A DNA stretch of 64,000 nt from Argyresthia goedartella (GCA_949825045.1 OX463829.1:18012715-18076714), one strand, 5' to 3'. Numbered from the stretch's first letter, positions 12,185-22,932 are shown. The notes: generated by a model not told the origin, from the sequence alone. A program made the numbers and translations.

Positions 12185-13117
12185 ATATTAATAAATAATA
12201 AGAAGGAATAAATAAAACAAAATTATTAACAGTGAGTTCAGTGTTAAGTTATGTGGGGGATGCCGGGGGATCCTACCTATTTCGGATACTCGATGAAGTC
12301 CGAGGCAGAAGTATATTTTCCCTGGCCGGGGGTTCGGTCTTGAGGGTGGTGGGAGCGGAGCGTTGTTCTGTTCTGTTCTTGTCCGGATGGCGTCTGGCGT
12401 AAAAAGAGGTCGAGTTTTTTTTTTGTTGGAGGGGAAAAAAATGGAATTACCCATGCCCAGGAGTCAGACCTCCCTGCTATGTCCGGGTCCCCACATATTG
12501 AGCGGGCATCAGCTCGTGTGGTATACGGACTAAAAACAACCCCTTTGTGTTTACAGTTGTCCTACTAAGACTTTACTGTGAGCCATGGCCTCGGTATATC
12601 CTGAAGGCTTTCTACCTGCTAATTGCCCTTTTGGGCGATATATATGTGTATATGATATATATGGGAGGAGTTTGCCTGCTTACCCGATTTTATAAGCGGA
12701 CATCAGCTCATAGTCAACGGGCATGATAGCGGCATGTTAGGGGGGCAGATAGCCCCCGCTACTAAGAGGTGGTTATATATAATTTTTAAAACCTATCCTA
12801 ATCCTAAAGTACTCTAATTTTGATCATTTAGGGGGGCTCTGACCTTAGTCCGGGTTTAAAGGGGTAGGGGGAGATTGTGTGTCCGACGAATCAAGACGGC
12901 GATCTCTTTCTATCCAAATTTGGTATCTGAGTTGCTCTAACGTTTGGGAACACAGCCTTCGTCAAGTTGACGTGCGTAAGGGGCGGGGGGTAGTTGGGCT
13001 TTAAGAGCTTTTGGGGTTTTTGGGTCAGTCTTGAGTCGGTAAGCAGTCAGTACGGAGGAGTCTATATTTGGCTATATTAAAGCGCCTATGTTTGGGTTTG
13101 AGGTAAGTTTCTTGGAC

Positions 13118-13132
13118 CGCGAGGATATCTAT
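13118..13132. repeat. 15-bp target duplication, left copy
   Basis: CGCGAGGATATCTAT at 13118-13132 is repeated at 14138-14152. The two copies bracket the inserted LINE fragment exactly where the endonuclease frame of the host LINE is broken. Confidence 0.9.
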
Positions 13133-14137
13133 CTATCTTCTATCTATCTTCTACAAGGGGGTTGTAGTGCCTGCACCTGGCCCACTTGAGTGGGGCCTTT
13201 GTGCATGTCCCCTTCGCCTGCACATCTACTTCAGCCATCCTAACTCCTGCACCAGCTGGAGAAGGAGGCCTGGGTGTTCTAGGAGCTCGTGGGTGTTTGT
13301 TGTGTCTCCTAGGATAGCCATCCTGGTTTCTGTTGTGGATGGACATGCCAGTAGCATATGCTCTACTGTTTCATCCACTCCCATGCACCCCCTGCACAGG
13401 GGATGTCCGTTGCACCTGTAATTGTCAAGTGTTTGTTTAGTGTACAATGGCCTGTAATAAGACTTGTTAGTATTTTTATTTTACTGCGTGGCAGTCTCAT
13501 TAAGTAATTCGTAAATTTATAGTAATACTTGTCTATAAAAAGTTTTGTGTTTTTGCAGTCTTCTCTGCTAGACCATAATAGGTTTTGTTGCTGTACTGTG
13601 GCTTCTCTGAGCCTTTTTCGTAGAGCTTCCGCTGATAAGGGCGAGAATGGTGGAGGGCCGATTGCTGGCCTTTCTGCCCCTAATTTTGCTAGCTTGTCTG
13701 CCTCCCAGTTGCCTTGGTCACCCTGGTGACCTTTTACCCACTGGACTTTGACCTTGTTTTTCTCACCTAGCCTGTTGAGTGCCTTGTGGCATTCTAGTAT
13801 GAGTATTGATTTTGTCAACGGTCTTTTTAGTGAGCTTAGTAGGGCTGCGCAGTCCGTTTTAAAGGTTATGTCATTCCCCTCTGCATCATTTATCAAGTGC
13901 AATGCCCCGTGTAGGAGACTCAGTGTTTCAGCTTGAAACACTGTCGTCTCCTTTCCGAAGCTTAGGGAAAGTTTAATGTCAAGCTCCGGCGAGAAAAGAC
14001 CTCCGCCTGTGTTCTTGCTTTTCTTTGAGCCATCACTGTATAATGTTATGCTTTTGTGATTTGGTATTGTTGGTGTTTCCAAGCCCTTGGCTGTGATTTC
14101 ATATTTCCTACCGAATAGGAACTCTGTTTTTATGCGA
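13133..14137 (-). mobile_element. 5'-truncated LINE 3' end with RNase H
   Basis: A 1005-bp insertion bounded by a 15-bp duplication (13118-13132 and 14138-14152). On the minus strand it begins inside the coding region (5' truncation at 14137) and ends with a short tandem tail rich in AGATAGA (13133-13152). That is the normal outcome of target-primed reverse transcription. It encodes the RNase H part of a LINE ORF2. Confidence 0.88.
13226..14082 (-). pseudogene. LINE ORF2 C-terminus: RNase H plus zinc knuckle, frameshifted
   Basis: The first frame (14082-13363) carries an RNase H domain: TLYSDGSKKSKN (first Asp), FQAETLSLLHG (Glu), FKTDCAALLSSL (Asp) and GNWEADKLAKLGA (last Asp), so all four metal-binding acids are present. 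A frameshift in 13447-13363 moves to the second frame (13447-13226), which holds the terminal Cys/His motif LCRGCMGVDETVEHMLLAC. RNase H followed by such a knuckle is typical of I/R1/LOA-group LINEs. The reverse transcriptase is absent because of 5' truncation. The frameshift and truncation make it non-functional. Confidence 0.85.
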
Positions 14138-14343
14138 CGCGAGGATATCTATTTTATGTCTATTGAGAAGATCGGTGACCTCCTCTCTCTGTTTAAGGAG
14201 ACTATCAGCGTTATAGAGCGCCAAAGTTAGACTGTGGGGCTTTGTCCGGCCGTTTGTCGAGTTTATTAAAATGGGCGTACTATACATGATGAGAATTTAG
14301 GTATAAAGGGTGGGTTGGTGGGTGGGGGAGGTTGTTGAAGAAA

Positions 14344-14405
14344 GAAAGAACCTTACAACATTTTCAAAATTTTGCGATAGCTGTAATATGTTGTAAGGTT
14401 CTTTC
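14344..14405. repeat. inverted repeat, 18-bp arms, 26-nt spacer
   Basis: GAAAGAACCTTACAACAT at 14344-14361 is perfectly complemented at 14388-14405. It lies exactly between the interrupted endonuclease LINE and the older reverse transcriptase LINE. Confidence 0.9.
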
Positions 14406-14891
14406 ATACACATATCATATTTTAGAAACAAAGTGATTAGCAACCTTTTGTATGTCAATTTCTTTAAAAAGTTCCCTTAGGGAGTCTTTGCGTGTTAAAT
14501 TAAAATTTGCTCCAATACTTGTTTTCTTTAGTATAAAAATAGTTTTAATATCCGCTGCTTTCCCCCACAACAAGACACCTTAAGACATGACACTATGAAA
14601 TTAACTAAAACAGACTAGGCTAGCTGTAGCCACATCCGTCTTTTGTCTGATGTTCCTAACAGCGTAAGCCACAGTACTTAATGTACCAGCTAAATTATCT
14701 ATGTGGAGTTCCCACTGCAATTTGTTATCAAGGGTTATTCCAAGAAAATTCGTATCGTTTACTAAGTTAAACGTGTTGCTTTCTAAACTAAACTGGTCTC
14801 AATTTTCCTGATATTTGAAAGTGAGAAATGGTTACATTGTTTTACACCGATATTCAATAAATTATTGACTGCGAACTAATTATATGCTTAA

Positions 14892-15008
14892 CCCCTCAGT
14901 TACCACCGGCGTTAGCTAACACCACTTTTCCGTTAAAGGTTTTAAATTTTATTACCATGGAATGGTTCAAAATCGCGATCCGTCCCGACTACCCTCGATT
15001 TTTAGTAG
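14892..15008. mobile_element. 117-bp insert flanked by TTAA
   Basis: TTAA at 14888-14891 and again at 15009-15012 bounds 117 bp that have no counterpart in the related LINE. On either side the LINE frame can be followed (DDVNN... and ...FAVNNLL). TTAA duplication points to the piggyBac superfamily and the left end begins with CCCC, but I cannot see matching terminal inverted repeats. The family assignment is therefore only an inference. Confidence 0.5.
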
Positions 15009-15636
15009 TTAAGACATTATTAACATCGTCAAATATTCTTTTTGGCTTTCAGTTTTGAAGATCAGTGAAGTGATTGATTTTTTGATTTTCAAAGTTCTTT
15101 ATTAATGTAAGATTACAAATAGGTACACATCCTTAACACTGTCGAGGGTATACAAACATAATTTTAGCCGTTTTGCAGGATAAAAGCCTTTAGGAAAACT
15201 TATAAATTATACATTACTTATCTAGACCTTAATAACTAATTAAACAGTATATTGATTTTCTGCTTTTCTAAAGTATGCACACTTGTATGTGTTACATTTT
15301 TTTGGACATCAATACCTAACTTGATAGGTACACCTACACTACAATACAAGTAGCAAGGACATGAGACACAATAATTAAGGGTTACAATAAACAAGGCACG
15401 ACGTTGTTATACCTAACTGGGTAAATATGTCGGTGTTGTTTTGCAATAAGCTGGCGAATTGGACAAAGTAATAGAAATTATTTAGCATAGATACCCTCTG
15501 TTGCTGGGTCGGCCGGCGCGCGAGCCGGTCCACCCAGCGACAGCAAGGTGTGCAGTACACTGTTCGGCACACGCACACACGCACCACGTACGATGAGCGA
15601 GAACTAGTTCGGACAATGCTGACCGACGACGCATGG

Positions 15637-18372
15637 CTAGCACCGCTCGTCGCAGCCAAGAATATAGTGATGGGGGAGGCGGTATCGCTTATAAGTATCG
15701 ATGTACTTTAAATCCCGCCATCGAGAACGTCCTATACTGGAAATCAAATTATTTGAGTGATTTGGAGTTTTGTTTAAGTACAATGTTTTAGTTTGTTTAA
15801 GTATGAAATCTTTTATATTTGGAAGTAATATTCTAGAATGAAGGGACTTTAAATTTATATAGAAAGGAGTGTTATAGGAAATTTTAAGGGCTTTGTTTTG
15901 AATAGTTTGAAGCTTTCTGTAGTTTGACTCACAAGTACTGCTCCAAACTGGTGAAGCGTACGTAATGCAGGGTCGAACCAGAGTACAATATATACGGAGT
16001 TTTGTCGTAGGACTTAAATTGCTTTTTCTGTTGAGGACAGGACTAAGTGCGTTTAAAGCTTGAGTGCCTTTAAGATAGAGCTTATTAATATGCTGAGACC
16101 AGTTAATCCTCTCGTCAATGTGGACTCCAAGATATTTGACAGATTTCTGCCACGGTATATGGTGGCCATCTATAACCAGTTTGTTGTTGGGTTGTTTTCG
16201 TTTTCGAGTAAACATGATCGCCTCCGTCTTAGAAGAATTTAGTTTAAGCTTCCATTTACGGAAATACTCTGACAACAGTTCTATAGATAGTTGAAGTCGA
16301 TCAATGATTAGATCAACATCGCTAGCCGTCGTGTAGGATGCTGTATCGTCCGCGAAGCAGGCTAAGTGCGTGCGGGTCTGTTTAGGCATATCGTTTAGAT
16401 ATATTAAAAAGAGTGTAGGACCGAGGATGGACCCTTGTGGAACCCCTGCAGGGATGGGATACAAATCAGATGTGTGGTCACCTATATGTACCCTGAAATG
16501 CCGATTATGGAGATATGCCTGAACAATTTTCGCAAGATCTAGATGTACGCCGATGTCTAAAAGTTTGTGTAAGAGCCCATCATGCCAGACAGTATCAAAG
16601 GCTTTCTCAATATCTAGGAGAAACATTCCTGTAGAGTTGTTGGTGTTTATGTTATGTATAATATGCTCACACACTCTGGCTAATTGCTGGATAGTTGAGT
16701 GACCACTTCGGAATCCAAACTGTTCGTCTTTAAGCTTATGGTTGATGCATTTATTGAGACGGTCTCTGATGGAGCGCTCCAGTAGCTTGCCGAGAGTTGG
16801 TAACAAGCTGATAGGTCTGTAATTTGATGGTATAGTGTCATCTTTGCCAGGTTTTTTCAGTGCAATCACCTTACCAGTTTTCCAGAATTCTGGAAAGTAT
16901 CCGAGTACTAAGCAGCCATTAAAGATTTTAGTGAGAAGAACAACACATCTCTGCGGAATATTTTTTAAGAGTGCATTATGAATGGTATCAACTCCAGGAG
17001 ATTTACGAGCCTTTAATAGCCGAATGTGCTTCCAGATTTCTTTAGGAGAAACAGGATTTTGTAATGTACGTATGGTATGATCATATAATCTGTTTATCGA
17101 AGTAGAAACATCATTCACTACTTTATTTCCCGAAGTAGACCAATCTAGCGTGAGGCACATGTTTTTATAAAAAGCTTCAGCCAGTTCGTTACACTGTTCC
17201 TGCGCGTTGCCTGTTATGGAGCCATCTTGTTTGGTCAAGGGAGGCATGGTAGATGGTTTTATTTTAAGAGATTTTACTACCCTCCAAAGATCTGCACTAG
17301 GGTTATCCACGTTTGAGAGTTTCCTGCTCCACTCAGCATCATAAAATGTTATGATCGCATTTTTTATTCTTGTTTGGAAAATATTAATGTTCTGCCTCAA
17401 CTCTTTTCTGGTAGCGATGTTGATATTGCGCACCTCCTGACTACGAAGACGATTTTTCTTTTTAATTAATTGCTGGATGAAGCGAGGAAGTTTTCTAGGC
17501 TTGCTAACAGACGTAGACACAGGTACATGTTTATCCCTAGCGGATACTAAGACTTCTGAGAGATTAGTAACAGCATTATCAACAGCTTCTATGGAGTTAA
17601 AAGTTTTGCAAGAGAGGGAAATATTTTGATTTATAAATTTTCGAAACGCAATCCAATCGGCATCGGCATACTTATAGAAAGTGCGATTAGTTTGAGTGTA
17701 GGCTCCATCCAGCGTAAAGAATACAGGGAGATGATTAGAAGATAACGCGGTTATGGTTTCCACATCACTGATGTTGGGTACGTTATGGGCGATTATCAAA
17801 TCGGGTTTTGTGTGCTGGTTTTCTGGACGATAATGGACCAAAGTTGGTTTTAAGGGAGCATGTATTATAAAGTTTTTCTTTAACATCTGCTTGAAAAGTG
17901 TCTTCCCGTTGCTGTTTGAACCACTTATGCACCAGTTGGGGTGCCTTGCGTTAAAGTCCCCCGCCAGAATCACTCGAGGACCCAAGCTTAAAAGCAAATC
18001 CAAATCTAGTGGGAGTAATGGGAGGTTTGGGGACTGATAAATGGATAAAACTATGTAGTGTAAACCAGATATGTTTATGGATATGCCTACTGCTTCTATA
18101 CTTTTTGTAACTGGAAGTGTCAATGTTGAATGAATAATATCGCGCTTTACTAGTAACGCAACGCCTTGTCCGCGGCCATTAGTATGCTTATCTTTGCGAT
18201 AACAAACATATCCCGGGGTATTAAGGGAAGCAGAAACAGCCAGTCTAGTTTCCGAAATAGCAATCAAATCAGCATTTAGCACGTGTGTTGACAAGTCAAG
18301 CAATTCACCTATCTTGGTACGGACGCCATCGGCATTCCAGTGAATAATGCGTAACTTACAATTATTAGACAT
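15637..18372 (-). CDS. jockey LINE ORF2: endonuclease and reverse transcriptase
   Basis: The enzyme nicks DNA and copies the element's RNA at the nick. The N-terminal ~230 residues form the APE-type endonuclease: HWNADGVRTK (Asn), IAISETRLAV (Glu), LAGDFNARHPNW (Asp/Asn) and SSNHLPVFF, where the usual SDH triad reads S-N-H. Reverse transcriptase follows around residues 480-740 with NYRPISLLPTLGKLLE, FLLDIEKAFDTVWH, GVPQGSILGPTLF and the catalytic box CFADDTAS (F-A-D-D). There is no RNase H, as in the jockey clade. I chose the start MSNNCKLR at 18372 because its ATG overlaps the ORF1 stop (ATGTCTAA), the usual arrangement for termination-reinitiation; the frame is open up to 18393. About 911 codons, no stop or frameshift. 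The D-to-N change in the endonuclease could reduce activity. Confidence 0.93.
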   Translation of the reverse strand: MSNNCKLRIIHWNADGVRTKIGELLDLSTHVLNADLIAISETRLAVSASLNTPGYVCYRKDKHTNGRGQGVALLVKRDIIHSTLTLPVTKSIEAVGISINISGLHYIVLSIYQSPNLPLLPLDLDLLLSLGPRVILAGDFNARHPNWCISGSNSNGKTLFKQMLKKNFIIHAPLKPTLVHYRPENQHTKPDLIIAHNVPNISDVETITALSSNHLPVFFTLDGAYTQTNRTFYKYADADWIAFRKFINQNISLSCKTFNSIEAVDNAVTNLSEVLVSARDKHVPVSTSVSKPRKLPRFIQQLIKKKNRLRSQEVRNINIATRKELRQNINIFQTRIKNAIITFYDAEWSRKLSNVDNPSADLWRVVKSLKIKPSTMPPLTKQDGSITGNAQEQCNELAEAFYKNMCLTLDWSTSGNKVVNDVSTSINRLYDHTIRTLQNPVSPKEIWKHIRLLKARKSPGVDTIHNALLKNIPQRCVVLLTKIFNGCLVLGYFPEFWKTGKVIALKKPGKDDTIPSNYRPISLLPTLGKLLERSIRDRLNKCINHKLKDEQFGFRSGHSTIQQLARVCEHIIHNINTNNSTGMFLLDIEKAFDTVWHDGLLHKLLDIGVHLDLAKIVQAYLHNRHFRVHIGDHTSDLYPIPAGVPQGSILGPTLFLIYLNDMPKQTRTHLACFADDTASYTTASDVDLIIDRLQLSIELLSEYFRKWKLKLNSSKTEAIMFTRKRKQPNNKLVIDGHHIPWQKSVKYLGVHIDERINWSQHINKLYLKGTQALNALSPVLNRKSNLSPTTKLRIYCTLVRPCITYASPVWSSTCESNYRKLQTIQNKALKISYNTPFYINLKSLHSRILLPNIKDFILKQTKTLYLNKTPNHSNNLISSIGRSRWRDLKYIDTYKRYRLPHHYILGCDERC

Positions 18373-19585
18373 ATTTACCCAAATGAGAAACAATAAGTGT
18401 GACTTTATCTAGCATGGTTTCGCAGGATGAGAATTCCCGTTTAACGAGCTTGATGATGGATAAGATTTGTAGCATTTCCGATATGACAGGATCCTCTGGT
18501 TCTTGTTGATCTGGTCGATGGTGAGTATCTATGCGCACGTTTGTTTTGGCAGATGGTTTTATGTACTTTACTGGTTTCTTGCCACTGGTGATATCAGCCC
18601 AAGATCTTCCATCTTCCGGGCGAATTACAGATTTTCTTGCAGTCTTATGTTGGAGAGCTTTCTTGGTGTCTATTTGTTGGACATACTTTAGTCGTTCTTT
18701 GCACTGACGATAATTTGCTGGGTGGGGCTCATTACAATTGCAACATAGGGCTGTGGTTGTGCGGTCCTTCTTAGGGCAATCTTTAGTCGCGTGAGGTTCA
18801 ATGCATTTAACACATCTCTCCGGTAGGTTGCAGTTTCTTGATGCATGACCAAATCTTTGGCAACGATAGCACTGAGTGCCGGATGTATTGTTGGATTTAT
18901 ACTTCTGCATTTGAATTGAGCAGTTACACAAATACTTCACTTGTCGAAACTTGACGATGTCCGTCCCAGGTGGTAATTGGATTAGTATCGGTGGAAACAA
19001 AGATTCCTCTCCAGAGGCTCGCTTCAGTTTGGTAACGACAGCATTTGGGAATCCGAGTGAATTTAATTCTTCTCCAACACTGTCTATTATCGTAGCAGGT
19101 AGTCCGTGGATAACCACCTTAGCCATTTTCTCTTCCTTCCGCGTATAGGTATGAAAAGAAACATTTTCTTTCGTAAGTCCAACTTTTATAAGCTGGTGAT
19201 CTTCGTTAGTGTAGCAAATAATTGCTACTTTGCCATTCCCTCTGTATTGCAAGTGGAAGCGTTTAGCATGTGTTGATATCATTGACACTACAGATTGATG
19301 GGTCCAATCTTCCTTGAGTTCAATAAATATAGGAGGAACCTTATTGGATCTGGCCCTCTTGGTGGTTGTCGGTGGTGCTGGGGTATCAACTGAGCTGTCG
19401 TCCTCGACGTCATCTGCAAGATTTTTGTAGCGGTTGCTGAGCGGGATATTCTGGTTGGCGGTCGGCATGCGCCTGTGGGCTATACGCTTCGGTTTATTCC
19501 AGGTATTTGAGTGGGTATCATCTCGCGTTCTTTTTGCCGAAAGGCTTTCGGTAGATGAGGTTCTTGTGATCAAATATTTTTCCAT
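18365..19585 (-). CDS. jockey LINE ORF1: zinc-knuckle nucleic-acid-binding protein
   Basis: A 406-aa Gag-like protein expected to coat the element's RNA. The N-terminal 90 residues are basic and Ser/Thr-rich. Residues ~85-200 (PPIFIELKEDWTHQSVVSMI, then KVVIHGLPATIIDSVGEEL) form the PRE_C2HC-type RNA-binding region. Three Cys/His knuckles follow: CYRCQRFGHASRNC, CVKCIEPHATKDC and CCNCNEPHPANYRQC. The frame begins at ATG 19585, about 170 bp from the element's 5' end, and its stop overlaps the ORF2 start. The layout is that of jockey-clade ORF1 proteins. Confidence 0.92.
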   Translation of the reverse strand: MEKYLITRTSSTESLSAKRTRDDTHSNTWNKPKRIAHRRMPTANQNIPLSNRYKNLADDVEDDSSVDTPAPPTTTKRARSNKVPPIFIELKEDWTHQSVVSMISTHAKRFHLQYRGNGKVAIICYTNEDHQLIKVGLTKENVSFHTYTRKEEKMAKVVIHGLPATIIDSVGEELNSLGFPNAVVTKLKRASGEESLFPPILIQLPPGTDIVKFRQVKYLCNCSIQMQKYKSNNTSGTQCYRCQRFGHASRNCNLPERCVKCIEPHATKDCPKKDRTTTALCCNCNEPHPANYRQCKERLKYVQQIDTKKALQHKTARKSVIRPEDGRSWADITSGKKPVKYIKPSAKTNVRIDTHHRPDQQEPEDPVISEMLQILSIIKLVKREFSSCETMLDKVTLIVSHLGKYV

Positions 19586-20271
19586 AACGATAACCTAATC
19601 GCTATCGATACTCGATGCCCGATAATGATACTCTGGTATCCCCATCACTATAGCCGCGGTGCTTGTGTGAGTTGACACACTAATACGTTGTTGTGGATAA
19701 TACTAGCACTCTAATAAACGCGTGTGTCTGCTGCGAGAGCCAGCGGAATACTGAGAGATCAGTGAAGTATCATCTGCAAACAATACTATTTCGGTCAATT
19801 TCTCCACCAAAAAAGGCAGATTGTTAATGTAAACCAGGAATCAGAAAGGGCCTAATATGGTACCTTGTGGAAAGCTGAGTTTTACACCCCCATCTAACAG
19901 TGTTAACGCCGTTGACTGGCTTTTGAATTCTATTGCTTAAGTATGATCTTAGTAGATTCAATGCTATATTCATGATCAACACAATCAAATGTCTTCGACA
20001 GATGACAAAAAACGCCGAAAGCATCCTGTGCGGCCTCCCATGTGAATTTGTAACGTCTACATATCCACTCGAATGTTAACCTGGGTATCGTCCTATTTAA
20101 TTGTAAGGTTTTTATAAATATATTGATGAAAATATATGTTAATACCTACTATGTTTATTTTCAACGTACCCGACGAATCATGTGATTAAATAGTTTAGTT
20201 ACATTTCCTGACCTGTGGCACATTACTTACTGGAAAAAATATACAAAATTCACGACTTTCCATGACATCAT

Positions 20272-20390
20272 GGTCCAGGCCTGTCCAATCCATACTACGT
20301 TATCATAATTCAGTTGCCCCTTACAACGATGGACTATAGTGGCAACTTGATGATCATGTAGTGTGGATTTGATTGGACTGGACTGGATGA
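20272..20390. mobile_element. imperfect ~115-bp palindrome (MITE-like)
   Basis: The left half starts CCAGGCCTGTCCAATCC and the right half ends GATTGGACTGG. The intervening segments (ACTACGTTATCAT... against ...ATGATCATGTAGT, and CAGTTGCC against GGCAACTT) pair across the whole length with small gaps. It is non-coding. The flanks gave no clear target duplication. Confidence 0.6.
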
Positions 20391-22459
20391 TTAAAAAAGG
20401 ACTAAAAGAAAATAACAGGAAAAGTCAATTTACTTTCTGGGTAGTAATGGCTTTCTTACTACTAGACAATATTTATTTTAAAAATAGATTTTCTTTAATA
20501 GGTGGTTTTTATAGACGCTTAGGAAATATGACATACAAAATTGCCGAGTATGAAAAACATTATTTTGTCATGAAAAACATCTTTAACCAAGCCGATAAAA
20601 TGTCTACCAAATGCCGTTATGAAAAATGCTGTCAATTTAAGTTACGAATAACTATAGCGCTAATAAAGGGTTAGCTATAGCTACAGATGCTAAGAATAAC
20701 TATTTCACCTGCACCAGTAAATGACGACAACAAATCGAATTGTCATAAGTGTCAAGCCGCGCGGGCGCAACTTCAAATTACTCACATAGAAACTCGAAGA
20801 TAGCCAAAACACAGTATTTATTGTGAAGTGTGGTGCAATTAGCTTTAATGCTATTTAGAGCAAGCCCACAACACGGGTAAGTACAGCTAATAATGTCCCC
20901 AACTAACAAAATCCAGCTCGTTCCGACCACGAGTATGCTCAGAATTCGTAATAAGCGCAGATTATTCCGCATAACATCTGGGCCAGCACAAACATTTGTG
21001 TGTAAACATGGGGCCTTTTTAGAAAGCCTTTTGGGGCTCAGAAGACTTATGTGGCTCACACAGAGACCGCGTTGCCAACAAGCTTTCTATGATAACGACA
21101 CATAAAACAATGCAACTGTTCTGTCCTGCATGTTTTTTTTCTGTCTAATATAGATCACTTGTGGCATTTTTTAGTAGCACTCCAGGACTATGAGTTTTAA
21201 CGCCAGGTAAGTTTGCTATAGCAAAGCAATTAATTAGATAATAGTTTTTAACGCTATGGCTGTCTTGCGTAGATATTAAGCGCCTTACCACAGCAAAATA
21301 AAATCCTGTTCAACACTTGTTTAAAAAGAAAATTTATGGGATTTGACGTTGGTTTTGAGATTAAACGCTGTTTAATATTTTTTGTGGTAACACGATAACA
21401 GCCTATACAGAGATTCCCTATCTGTATCCCATAAGATCTCCGGAATACGCTACCGGGAGAGACCCATGTTGTTTTCATAAGCTTTTCCGTTTCCTTTCAT
21501 ATAAAGAGTATGTGATGTGGATCGCACTTGGCAATAACAAGGCTGGAGCAGGATAAATAATGTGTCCTATGGACCTGGCATTCGAGCTTCCTGGATATAA
21601 GCAATAAGTCACATCTAAGTAGCCTTTGGTTGCACCCGTCACCTAATATTTTTATTAGTCTGGAGGGCGACCAAAGAACGTCGAGAGATACCAATTCCTC
21701 TACAGTATATTTGTCACCGTTGCAAAAAAATATTGATGCGTGGATGGCAGAAGAATCGAGGAACTTAAGGCACATTGTGTAGGTACTGTACATATTTTAT
21801 TATTACGTACTGCCCTTGTTTTCCGGAGTAAGAGTGGGCGAGAGTGGGTGTGGAATGTTTTCACGTGCAGTGAACTGTATGTCATGCACAAACACGTACC
21901 CTGCAGTCCCAATAAAATCTGACGTAATTTTTCCTTTTGCAATAGCAAACAAACATTTTCCAGTTTTCAATGCCCAACGAAGAGTAATGGGTAGCACAGC
22001 TAAATTAAAAACGGCGCGCAGGGCATAAATCAATAGGATATAATACTGCATTTTATCTTGGCTGGGGTGGTAAAATTTACTCTATTGCTTTGCACCCCAA
22101 TTGCATCGCGGATTCTGCTCACGCCCTGTGTCGAGGGACTCTAATTCTTCTCCTAATTTTGCACCTTATTGTCGGGAAGCGGTAAGAAGATGGGGTTTTT
22201 GATAAAAATTCAAGACCACGTCTTCTCGAATAGTGATGTCCGCGGGTTTGTCGCAGACTTTATTGTCTTGCGAATTCCTGTCATGTTCACGTCCTCGGAG
22301 GAGATTATTTAGTTCGTTACTTTTCCTCTTAGAACGAGTAATTTTTGTTTGTGCAGTATTAGGATGATAACAAGAACAGTGGGTTAATGTGGGTTGTGTA
22401 AGATGATCATGATTAGGATGAAGTAAAATCTTTTTCAGATGGAACATACAGAACAGAAT
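20391..22459. other. no gene identified
   Basis: About 2 kb with several frames of 70-103 codons on both strands (for example 20363-20674 plus, 21497-21793 minus). None shows a domain, splice signals that make sense, or similarity I recognise. Host single-copy sequence is possible. Confidence 0.4.
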
Positions 22460-22517
22460 TATTCACCTCTTCTTTCCTGAATACATACAGGTGTATTCAG
22501 GAAAGAAGAGGTGAATA
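22460..22517. repeat. perfect hairpin, 26-bp arms, 6-nt loop
   Basis: Arms 22460-22485 and 22492-22517 are exact reverse complements around TACAGG. The arm begins TATTCACCTCTTCTTTCCTG. Confidence 0.97.
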
Positions 22518-22730
22518 GTTTCGCATAGTGTACTGATTGCAAAAAAGGTGAATGATGGAAGAATGAAAGAATTACAATAATTTACTACAAAAAATTGTCC
22601 ATGCATGAAACCAATGTACCTATGTATTATTACCAACAATACCTACCTATAACAGTAAGTCACCCTTAACCACATACTGACTTTAAAAAAATAGAACTAT
22701 GTGTTTGGTTGCTACATATTCCAGGATCGA

Positions 22731-22932
22731 TATTATTGAATTAAATTTAAATATAGGCTGAATTATGTGTCCGTATGTGCCTATGATATTAGTACTAAGA
22801 TTTGTCGCTTTGTGTTGCTGTAAGTCTCTGCTTTTGCTCACTGTGCAAATGTTTGAAACACGTTTTCGAATAAAGTAATAAGTATTCGTTTCATAGAAAT
22901 CTTGTTATTTTTTCCTCGTAATAAATCGCTTA
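22731..22932 (+). repeat. copia 5' LTR
   Basis: Aligns with 25593-25803 over most of its length, including TTTGTCGCTTTGTGTTGCTG against TTTGACGCTTGGTGTCGCTG. The start is poorly conserved and set by comparison only. Confidence 0.7.

Larger units (their letters stand above)
12185..14285 (-). mobile_element. LINE with endonuclease start, interrupted by a second LINE
   Basis: On the minus strand, 14285 to 14138 encodes the opening of an apurinic-type endonuclease (LALYNADSLLKQREEVTDLL). After the inserted element the same frame resumes at 13132 with LAVQETYLKP, which holds the catalytic Glu of the Q-E-T motif. The frame then decays near 13060. The rest, down to an AT-rich tail near 12185-12200, is GC-richer 3' sequence that probably represents a 3' UTR. 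Most of the reverse transcriptase is missing, so a large internal deletion is likely. The clade is not certain (jockey/I group). Confidence 0.6.
15072..19755 (-). mobile_element. full-length jockey-clade LINE
   Basis: A 4684-bp element with a ~170-bp 5' UTR (19586-19755), two overlapping open frames and a ~565-bp 3' UTR whose minus-strand end is AAAATCAAAAAATCAATC. It is flanked by the 13-bp duplication AGATCAGTGAAGT (15059-15071 and 19756-19768). On the host side, both duplication copies fall within the FADDTSLIFKT coding region of the older LINE. Both frames are uninterrupted, which suggests a young insertion. Confidence 0.93.
14408..20055 (-). pseudogene. older CR1/jockey-like LINE reverse transcriptase, split into pieces
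   Basis: Three blocks on the minus strand read as one decayed reverse transcriptase. 20055-19756 encodes WEAAQDAFGVFCHLSKTFDC up to FADDTSLI. 15071-15013 continues with FKTESQK and DDVNN. 14887-14408 gives FAVNNLLNIG, NFLGITLDNKLQWELHIDNL and LLWGKAADIKTIFILKK. The order and motifs match the LINE at 53211-55575, so they belong to the same clade. It is broken by the jockey element at 15072-19755 and by the small TTAA insert at 14892-15008, and has its own stops and frameshifts. Confidence 0.85.

Noticed and set aside
15375..15659. 94-codon minus-strand frame
   Set aside because: Lies in the 3' UTR and final codons of the jockey ORF2 in another frame, with no conserved features.
20363..20674. 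103-codon plus-strand frame
   Set aside because: Begins inside a palindromic repeat, has no recognisable domain and no splice or codon-use support.
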